A DNA stretch of 64,000 nt, from contig NZ_JAPEPI010000002.1 in NCBI RefSeq assembly GCF_026340305.1, forward strand, positions 1,488,001 to 1,552,000, read 5' to 3'. Every line of letters begins with the position of its first letter. Position 1 is the stretch's first letter. This stretch comes from Streptomyces sp. NBC_01381 (GTDB taxonomy: Bacteria; Actinomycetota; Actinomycetes; Streptomycetales; Streptomycetaceae). The notes below the pieces were generated by a model. The model had not been told where the DNA came from, ran no database searches, and saw only the letters and a list, made by a program, of their open reading frames with translations. This document shows positions 58,313 through 64,000 of this stretch, in pieces. Both the position numbers and the translations under genes were made by a program.

Positions 58313-59470
58313 ATGGAATCCACGCAGTTGCACGCCACACGCCGGGATGCCGAAAGACTTGCGAGGCACACCCGGCAGGGACTCGCCGTCTGTCTGACCG
58401 CACCCCTTTTAGTTTTCCTTCTGATTGCGGAGATGCCCGATCCGCACCCCGTCCTCGGGCTCGTATCCGTCCTTTACGCCCTTCATCTGGGGGCGTTGCT
58501 GCGTCCGGTGTGGACCGGATGCCCCTACCCGGTCCCGCCGCTCGCCCTGCTCGCCCCCGCCGCCGTGTGGCTGGCCTGCCTCTGGCTGCTCCCCTATACC
58601 GGTGCCTTCGCGCGGGCGGAGGTCGTCCCGCTCTCCGGTATGGCCGTCGTGCCCGCGGCCGTCGCAGTGGCAGAGCTGCCGCTGCGCGTTCAACTGCTCA
58701 CCGGATCCACGTGTCTTGTGGTGGCCGCCGCCGTCAGCCCGCACGCCCCGGTGCCCTCGGCGCTGGTCGCCGGGGGCGTCCTGCTGACCGTCATCTTCGC
58801 CGTCCGCAATGCGATGCGACCCGTCTCCGTCATCTCCCGGCTCGAGACCGCCGCAGGTGTGGCCCCCTTGCTGGCGGTGGCCGAGGAGCGGCTGCGGATG
58901 TCCCGCGATCTGCACGACACGCTGGGGCGGCATCTGGCCATCATCGCGATCAAGTCCGAACTCATCGCACGCACCGGCAAGTTGGAGGAGATGGAGGAGG
59001 TGCAGGTGTTGGCGAGGATGTCGCAGAGCGAGCTGCGGGCGGTGGTGAACGCCGTGCGCACCGCGCCGCTCGACGACGAGCTGGAGAGCGCGTGCTCCCT
59101 GCTCCGAGCCTCCGGCATCCGGTGCGAAGTCACCGATGAGGACTGTGGCTTGAGCCTGCCCGGTGAGGTGCGGGAGGTGCTCGGCTGGGCCGTGCGGGAA
59201 GCGGCCACGAACGTCATACGGCACGCGCCCGACGCCACTGCCTGCACGATCACGCTGGCCGTGTCCGGCGCGGGCGGAGCGCGGGAGTGCGTCTTGCGGG
59301 TGGTGAACGACGGTGTGCGTGACATGCCGGGCCGGCGACCGGAGCTCGGTACGGGCATGGACGGGCTGAAGCAGCGCGTCGCACCGCTGGGAGGGCGCCT
59401 GGAGCACGGACCTCAGCTTCGCGGCACCTACCGCCTCCTGGTCACTGTCCCCCTTGCGCGAGAGGAATGA
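58313..59470 (+). CDS. NarL-type sensor histidine kinase (HisKA_3)
   Basis: About 385 residues: five or six transmembrane helices between residues 25 and 165, then dimerisation helix with phospho-His201 (RLRMSRDLHDTLGRHLAII) and a GHKL ATPase domain (VREAATNVIRHAPDA, LGTGMDGLKQRVAPLGG). It resembles DesK/SalK-like kinases. It lies three bases before a LuxR response regulator. The signal is unknown; the downstream biosynthetic operon is a possible target. The SD at ATG 58313 is weak, so the start is uncertain. Confidence 0.9.
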   Translation: MESTQLHATRRDAERLARHTRQGLAVCLTAPLLVFLLIAEMPDPHPVLGLVSVLYALHLGALLRPVWTGCPYPVPPLALLAPAAVWLACLWLLPYTGAFARAEVVPLSGMAVVPAAVAVAELPLRVQLLTGSTCLVVAAAVSPHAPVPSALVAGGVLLTVIFAVRNAMRPVSVISRLETAAGVAPLLAVAEERLRMSRDLHDTLGRHLAIIAIKSELIARTGKLEEMEEVQVLARMSQSELRAVVNAVRTAPLDDELESACSLLRASGIRCEVTDEDCGLSLPGEVREVLGWAVREAATNVIRHAPDATACTITLAVSGAGGARECVLRVVNDGVRDMPGRRPELGTGMDGLKQRVAPLGGRLEHGPQLRGTYRLLVTVPLAREE

Positions 59471-59473
59471 GCC

Positions 59474-60082
59474 GTGCGGATTCGAGTCCTCCTGGCCGAT
59501 GACGAGAAGCTGATCCTGGGGGCACTCTCCGCGCTGTTGGCGGCAGAGGGAGACCTCGAAGTGGTCGGTGAGGCCGCAGGCGGTGTGAAAGCTGCCGAGT
59601 TGGCGAAGAAGCTTGTTCCGGACGTCTGCGTTCTGGACCTGAGCATGCCCGACAAGGGCGGAATCAGCGTCATCCGAGATCTGCAGCAGGCCCGGCCCTC
59701 CATACGGTGCGTCGTGGTCACCTCCCACACGGCGCCCGGATATCTCGCGTCGGCCCTGTCGGTGGGAGCCTGGGGATTCGTACCGAAGACAACGTCCGCG
59801 ACAGAGCTGGCCGTCATCATCAGAAAGGTTCACCAGGGCGCCCGCTATGTCGATCCGGAGATGGCCGCGAAGGTGATCTCGGCGGGAGAGTCCCCGCTGA
59901 CCCGGCGGGAGACGGACATCCTGGCGCTGTCGTCGGACGGGGCTCCGATAGACACGGTGGCGCGGCGCGCGGTCCTGTCCCCCGGGACCGTACGCAACTA
60001 CCTTTCGCGGATCGCCGGCAAGCTGAAGGCGGCGAACCGGCATGAGGCCGCCCATGTCGCCCGTCGGCAGGGCTGGATCTGA
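59474..60082 (+). CDS. LuxR/NarL-family response regulator
   Basis: 202 residues, GTG start. Receiver domain with Asp9-Asp10 and phospho-Asp55 (VLDLSMPDKGG), Lys in VPKTTS, then a LuxR-type HTH (LTRRETDILALSSDGAPIDT ... LSPGTVRNYLSRIAGKLKAA). Three bases after the kinase gene, so it is its partner. It probably controls nearby genes such as the operon at 60389. Confidence 0.93.
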   Translation: MRIRVLLADDEKLILGALSALLAAEGDLEVVGEAAGGVKAAELAKKLVPDVCVLDLSMPDKGGISVIRDLQQARPSIRCVVVTSHTAPGYLASALSVGAWGFVPKTTSATELAVIIRKVHQGARYVDPEMAAKVISAGESPLTRRETDILALSSDGAPIDTVARRAVLSPGTVRNYLSRIAGKLKAANRHEAAHVARRQGWI

Positions 60083-60388
60083 CCCCTGCGGAGCGGGGAA
60101 GCTCGGTCCCGAACTCGTGTGGCATCGGTCACATTCTCTGCGCCGACGGTGTCCGCGTCGTCGATTGATGCGGCGAAATTGCAGGTCAAGGCGGCAATTG
60201 CGGCATGGATCATGGTGGCATCCGTCATCGCGGAGTCATGACGAATGTCAAGCATCCAGAAGGGTCAACTCCGCTTAGGGGTGTGATCTGCGCCATATCG
60301 AGGGCTCTCGGCTGCTGCTTGTATCCAGCGTGTGACCGACGGAGGCCCTTGTACGAGCCCTCCGTGAGACCAGCGAGAGGGGCGTCGC
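60083..60388. other. Regulatory gap before the biosynthetic operon
   Basis: 306 bases without a convincing gene. Similar A/T-richer motifs GCGAAATTGCAGG and GGCAATTGCGG (about 60174-60202) lie in a possible regulator site. The SD GCGAGAGGGG precedes ATG 60389. Confidence 0.45.
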
Positions 60389-61843
60389 ATGACGGACGCG
60401 GTGATCGTCGGTACGGGCCCCAACGGGCTCGCCGCCGCTGTCACGCTCCTGCGGGCGGGCCTCAGCGTCGAGTTGTACGAGGCGCACGACACGCTCGGCG
60501 GCGGTCTGCGCACCGAGCCGCTCTTCGACTCCGACGTGGTGCACGACATCTGTGCGGCGGTGCACCCCATGGCGGCCGCGTCCCGCTTCTTCCGGGAGTT
60601 CGATCTGCCCGCACGCGGCGTCGACCTGCTCCAGCCCGACATCCCCTACGCCCACCCGCTGTTCGGCGAGGACACCGTCCTCGCCCACCGCGACCTCGCC
60701 GAGACCAGCGCCGGACTCGGCGCGGACGGCGGACGCTGGCGGCGGCTCATGGCGCCGCTCGCCGCACACAGCCAGGGTGTCGTCGACCTCATCCTCTCCG
60801 GCCAGCGCGCCGTCCCCGACGACCTGGCGGCGCCGCTCCTCCTCGCGCCCAGGGTCCTCGCCCATGCCACCAGGCTGCCCTTCCGCACCGAGCGGGCTCG
60901 TGCCCTGCTCACCGGTGTCGCCGCGCACGCCGTCGGCAGACTCCCCTCGCCGGCCGCAAGCGCCGTCGCGCTACTCCTGGGACACCTGGCGCACAGCACG
61001 GGCTGGCCGCTGCCCCGGGGCGGCAGCGGCCGCATCGCCGACGCCCTCGCGGCGGACATCGCCGCGCACGGCGGCCGCATCCACACCGGACAGCACATCA
61101 AGGACCTCGGCGAACTCGGGGACGTACCCCTGGTGTTGCTCGACACCAGCCCCAAGGGGCTCCTCCAGATCGCCGGCGACCGGCTGCCCGGGCGCTACCG
61201 ACGGGCCCTGGAACGCTTCCGGTACGGACCGGGGGCGGCCAAGGTCGACTTCCTGGTGTCCGGACCCATCCCATGGGCCGACCCCGAAACCGGCCGGGCC
61301 GGCACCGTCCACCTCGGCGGTACCCGCGCCGACATGTTCCGTACGGAATCGGCGGCCGTACGCGGCACCCGGGACCCCGAGCCGTTCGTACTCCTCGTCG
61401 ACCCCGCCGCGACCGACCCCGGCCGGGCCGTCGGCGGCAAGCGTCCCGTCTGGGCCTACGCCCACGTTCCGCACGGCGACCCGCGCGACCCCGTCGACCT
61501 CGTCCGTCGCCGGATCGAGCGGTACGCGCCGGGCTTCGGCGACACCGTCGTCGCCGCGCGCGGCGTGAGCGCCGCCCAGTACGAGACGTACAACCCCAAC
61601 TACGTCGGCGGCGACATCGGAGCCGGGGCCATGACCCTGCGCCAGTCGCTGCTGCGCCCCGCCGCGAAGTGGGATCCGTACAAGGTCCCGCTGCCCGGCC
61701 TGTACCTGTGCTCGGCCTCCACGCCTCCGGGACCCAGCGTGCACGGGATGTCCGGCCATCTGGCCGCGCTCTCCGCGCTGCGCCGCGAACACGGCATCCG
61801 AGTCCCGCCATCACTGGCCCCCCACGGCAGGAGGGAAACATGA
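60389..61843 (+). CDS. FAD-dependent oxidoreductase (phytoene desaturase-like)
   Basis: 484 residues. N-terminal Rossmann dinucleotide site VIVGTGPNGLAAAVTLLRAG and YEAHDTLGGGLRTEPL are typical of the CrtI/NAD(P)-FAD amine-oxidase-like family; the C-terminal PLPGLYLCSASTPPGPSVHG is the second FAD motif. It does not sit with carotenoid genes, so it more likely desaturates or oxidises a biosynthetic intermediate. First gene of a tightly overlapping operon with KAS III-like, ACP and acyl-CoA dehydrogenase genes. Confidence 0.88.
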   Translation: MTDAVIVGTGPNGLAAAVTLLRAGLSVELYEAHDTLGGGLRTEPLFDSDVVHDICAAVHPMAAASRFFREFDLPARGVDLLQPDIPYAHPLFGEDTVLAHRDLAETSAGLGADGGRWRRLMAPLAAHSQGVVDLILSGQRAVPDDLAAPLLLAPRVLAHATRLPFRTERARALLTGVAAHAVGRLPSPAASAVALLLGHLAHSTGWPLPRGGSGRIADALAADIAAHGGRIHTGQHIKDLGELGDVPLVLLDTSPKGLLQIAGDRLPGRYRRALERFRYGPGAAKVDFLVSGPIPWADPETGRAGTVHLGGTRADMFRTESAAVRGTRDPEPFVLLVDPAATDPGRAVGGKRPVWAYAHVPHGDPRDPVDLVRRRIERYAPGFGDTVVAARGVSAAQYETYNPNYVGGDIGAGAMTLRQSLLRPAAKWDPYKVPLPGLYLCSASTPPGPSVHGMSGHLAALSALRREHGIRVPPSLAPHGRRET

Positions 61844-62853
61844 CCCCGCATGCCAGTCGCAGCACCGCCGAGCCCATCGCGGTGCGCTCGGCCGCCTGGT
61901 ACCTGCCGGAGCGCACCGCCGAGGTCTCGGCCCTGACGGCCAGGGACGAGGCGGCGCAACGCACGCTCCAGGGCCTGGGCATCGAAACCGTCCGCGTCGA
62001 CGACGAGTTGGGCGCCGTCGGTCTGGCCGAGCGCGCCGCGCGCCGCGCGCTGGACGAGGCCGGGCTGACCGCCAGGGACCTGAGCGGGCTGATCCTGGTG
62101 GAGTCCCGGGCACCGGAGACCCTCCTCAGCTCCGAGCCGACCCGCCTGCAGCACCTGCTCGGCGCCGAGACGGCGACGGTCTTCTCGGTGGGCGGCCTCG
62201 GCTGCGTATCGATCACCCCCGCGCTCCTCGCGGCCCGCGGATTGCTCGCCGCCGACCGGTCGGCGGACCACGTCCTGGTCGTACACGGCAGCAGACCCGC
62301 GGCGGCGACCCGCTACCGGCACCCCGTGACCGTCAACGGCGACGGCGGGCTCGCCCTGGTGGTGTCCCGCGGCGGCCCGGTGCGGATCCTCGACGTCGTC
62401 CAGCGCACCCAGGGCCAGTACTGGGACCTGTTCCACGTGAAGTACCGGGACCGGCCCACCGCGCAGTGGCGCGAGGAGTGCACCGACCTTCGCGGCTACT
62501 CCTTCCAGCTCGCGATGGAGACGCGCAACAGGCTGACGGAGCTCCTCGGCGAGCTCCTTGAGCGCAACGGCCTGGACCGGGGCGACGTGCGCGGCTACTT
62601 CAGCCACAACCTCTCCGCCGGAAGCCACACCTTCACCGAGGAAGCACTGGGCATAGAGATCCACTCCGTATGCCGGGAGAACCTGCGGCGCTACGGCCAC
62701 CTCGGCCCGAACGACGTCTTCCTCAACCTCTACACGGCCCTGGAGCGCAAGGAGTTCGCGACCGGAGACCGTGTCGTCCTGATCAACGTCAGCCCGGTGG
62801 CGGCCTGGAGCCTGCTGCTGGTCGAAATAGGTCCCCAGGAGGCCGTGGCGTGA
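61840..62853 (+). CDS. Ketoacyl-ACP synthase III-like enzyme
   Basis: 337 residues with a thiolase fold: active-site Cys122 in FSVGGLGCVSITPALLAARG, a His256 in GYFSHNLSAGSH at the place of the FabH His, and a candidate Asn near 296 (FLNLYTAL). The FabH motif around the His (PHQAN) is altered, so it belongs to a specialised KAS III-like group that condenses or transfers unusual acyl units. ATG 61840 overlaps the previous stop (ATGA). Confidence 0.88.
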   Translation: MTPHASRSTAEPIAVRSAAWYLPERTAEVSALTARDEAAQRTLQGLGIETVRVDDELGAVGLAERAARRALDEAGLTARDLSGLILVESRAPETLLSSEPTRLQHLLGAETATVFSVGGLGCVSITPALLAARGLLAADRSADHVLVVHGSRPAAATRYRHPVTVNGDGGLALVVSRGGPVRILDVVQRTQGQYWDLFHVKYRDRPTAQWREECTDLRGYSFQLAMETRNRLTELLGELLERNGLDRGDVRGYFSHNLSAGSHTFTEEALGIEIHSVCRENLRRYGHLGPNDVFLNLYTALERKEFATGDRVVLINVSPVAAWSLLLVEIGPQEAVA

Positions 62854-63170
62854 CCAACCCCGCCCATGACACCCGGAACACCGCGGCCGCCCGAGCCGTC
62901 CCCGAGGACATCACCCGGGTCGTCATCGAGTTCCTCACCGCCGCCCTGCACCGGCCCGTCGGGCCCGACGACGACTACTTCGCGCTGGGCCTCGCCAACT
63001 CGCTCTTCGCACTGGAGCTGGTCACGTTCGTCGAGCGGACCTTTCGCTTCACCGTCGAGGTCGAGGACCTCGACGTGGCGAGTTTCCGCACCGCCGGGAA
63101 CATCACACGGCTCGTGCTGCGCAAGACGGGCGAGGCCGCCCCGGCGGACTTGGGTGACGACCGTGTCTGA
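62850..63170 (+). CDS. Discrete acyl carrier protein
   Basis: 106 residues, GTG start overlapping the KAS III-like stop. Four-helix ACP pattern with the phosphopantetheine Ser51 in LGLANSLFALELV. The usual DSL is NSL. This variant is familiar from ACPs that carry hydroxymalonyl or glyceryl units in FkbJ-like pathways. The acyl-CoA dehydrogenase immediately downstream fits that picture. Methyltransferase and FkbH-like partners would lie beyond the window. Confidence 0.9.
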   Translation: MTNPAHDTRNTAAARAVPEDITRVVIEFLTAALHRPVGPDDDYFALGLANSLFALELVTFVERTFRFTVEVEDLDVASFRTAGNITRLVLRKTGEAAPADLGDDRV

Positions 63171-64000
63171 CGCCGGAGCACCCGCCGACGGCCGGGCCGC
63201 AGCCGTGCTGCGCGCGGCGGCGGAGCTGGCATCGGCTGTTCAGAAAGCGGCGGCCGACTGGGACCGGGAGGGGGCGCTGCCCGATTCCGTCCGCAAGGAG
63301 ATGGCCGCCGCGGGACTGCTCGCCGCCGATCTGCCCACGGCGTACGGCGGGGCGGGCATCGGCCCCGCGGCGCTGGGCGAGACGGCCGCGCTCCTGGGAG
63401 GGGTGTGCGGGTCGATGCGTGGCCTGCTGACCGTGCAGGGCATGGTCGCTGCCACGCTGCACCGCTGGGGGACACGCGCCCAGCGGGACGAGTGGCTTGT
63501 GCCGCTCGCGAGCGGCGAGCTGACCGCCGGATTCGCCGCGACCGAAGAGGGCGCGGGCAGTGCGCTGGGGGCAGTCCAGACCCAGGTGGACGACACCGGC
63601 GCCGGCGGCACGGTCACGGTGAGCGGACGCAAGAGGTGGGTCACCTTCGGCGAGGTCGCCGACGTGTACCTGGTCCTGGGGCAGACGGACGGCAGGCCGG
63701 CCACCGTGCTGGTCGAAGCGGACCGCCCTGGAGTGTCCAGGGAGGCGGTACGCGGCCAGCTCGGCCTGCGCGCCGCACGGATCGCTCATGTCACCTTCGA
63801 CGCGGTACGGGTGCCCCGCGACCACCTCGTCGCCCCGCCCGGCCTCGGGCTCAGTCATGTGGTCGGCAGCGCGCTCGACCACGGGCGGTTCACCGTGGCC
63901 TGGGGGTGTGTCGGCATCGCCGAGGCGTGCCTGGCCGACGCGGCCGAGCACACCGCAACCCGCGTCCAGGACGGTGTCCCTCTCGACAGCCACCAACGGG
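63163..64000 (+). CDS. Acyl-CoA dehydrogenase (3' end beyond window)
   Basis: At least 279 residues, GTG start overlapping the ACP stop by eight bases. N-terminal helical domain (EMAAAGLLAADLPTAYGGAG), the beta domain with FAATEEGAGS and KRWVTFGEVADVYLVL, and the start of the C-terminal helical domain (DHGRFTVAWGCVGIAEACLA). It resembles dehydrogenases that act on ACP-bound hydroxyacyl units (FkbI type). The catalytic base region is not reached. Confidence 0.88.
   Translation, partial: MSDAGAPADGRAAAVLRAAAELASAVQKAAADWDREGALPDSVRKEMAAAGLLAADLPTAYGGAGIGPAALGETAALLGGVCGSMRGLLTVQGMVAATLHRWGTRAQRDEWLVPLASGELTAGFAATEEGAGSALGAVQTQVDDTGAGGTVTVSGRKRWVTFGEVADVYLVLGQTDGRPATVLVEADRPGVSREAVRGQLGLRAARIAHVTFDAVRVPRDHLVAPPGLGLSHVVGSALDHGRFTVAWGCVGIAEACLADAAEHTATRVQDGVPLDSHQR

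Noticed and set aside
59998..60255. 85-codon minus-strand frame overlapping the response regulator end
   Set aside because: Half of it is antisense to a real gene, with no good SD and no family likeness.
1..64000. tRNA, rRNA and CRISPR genes
   Set aside because: Scanned by eye for conserved T-loop, rRNA and direct-repeat patterns; none found. A covariance-model search would be needed to exclude small RNAs.

Overview
The window is chromosomal DNA of a Streptomyces-like actinomycete. Very high GC, strongly G/C-biased third codon positions, GTG/TTG starts, ATGA/GTGA overlaps and long false antisense reading frames all fit. Family-level markers agree: melC1/melC2 tyrosinase, DUF3159, DUF6099, a SepF paralogue, a DmdR/IdeR-type iron box, TTGTCCACA DnaA boxes, and a well-known Streptomyces intergenic repeat near 8070. 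No rRNA, tRNA or CRISPR was found.

Layout. 1-3.4 kb: lipoprotein/macrolide-type ABC exporter genes split by a secreted alginate lyase. 3.5-6.8 kb: KdpD/KdpE two-component pair, with no kdpFABC in the window. 6.9-16.4 kb: a conserved actinobacterial block with OB-fold protein, DUF3159, two TrkA subunits, APC permease and RNA methyltransferase, plus an MMPL exporter divergent from a winged-HTH regulator. 16.6-18.1 kb: tyrosinase operon. 18.6-21.7 kb: small secreted proteins, including three tandem paralogues, and a collapsed IS. 22-24 kb: a decayed integrative element (ATPase, integrase, HTH and accessory fragments). 24-27.1 kb: LysR regulator, ene-reductase and SDR. 27.4-30.7 kb: gluABCD-type amino-acid ABC transporter. 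30.8-35.1 kb: a metE pseudogene, then a cobalamin riboswitch driving cbiMNQO. 35-45.9 kb: sigma-regulatory ATPase/STAS pair, phosphotransferase, TOBE regulator, arylamine N-acetyltransferase, broken epoxide hydrolase, iron-box esterase, SepF paralogue, AAA ATPase/MazG-like pair, DnaA boxes and an F420 oxidoreductase. 46-50 kb: Pnkp/Hen1 RNA-repair operon. 50.2-55 kb: MarR-controlled region, NTPase/TPR pseudogene, and a subtilase with a small propeptide-like partner. 55-57.9 kb: XRE regulator / M78-type protease / multi-pass membrane protein module. 58.3-60.1 kb: two-component system. 60.4-64 kb: start of a biosynthetic operon (FAD oxidoreductase, KAS III-like enzyme, acyl carrier protein, acyl-CoA dehydrogenase) that runs off the window.

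The region mixes conserved core genes with much decay: metE, epoxide hydrolase, integrase island, IS, NTPase, and methyltransferase tails. The most interesting candidates are the XRE/M78/membrane module beside a new biosynthetic operon, the tandem secreted paralogues, the subtilase/mini-propeptide pair, and the paired DnaA boxes far from any visible origin. All calls come from reading the sequence; no database search was possible.
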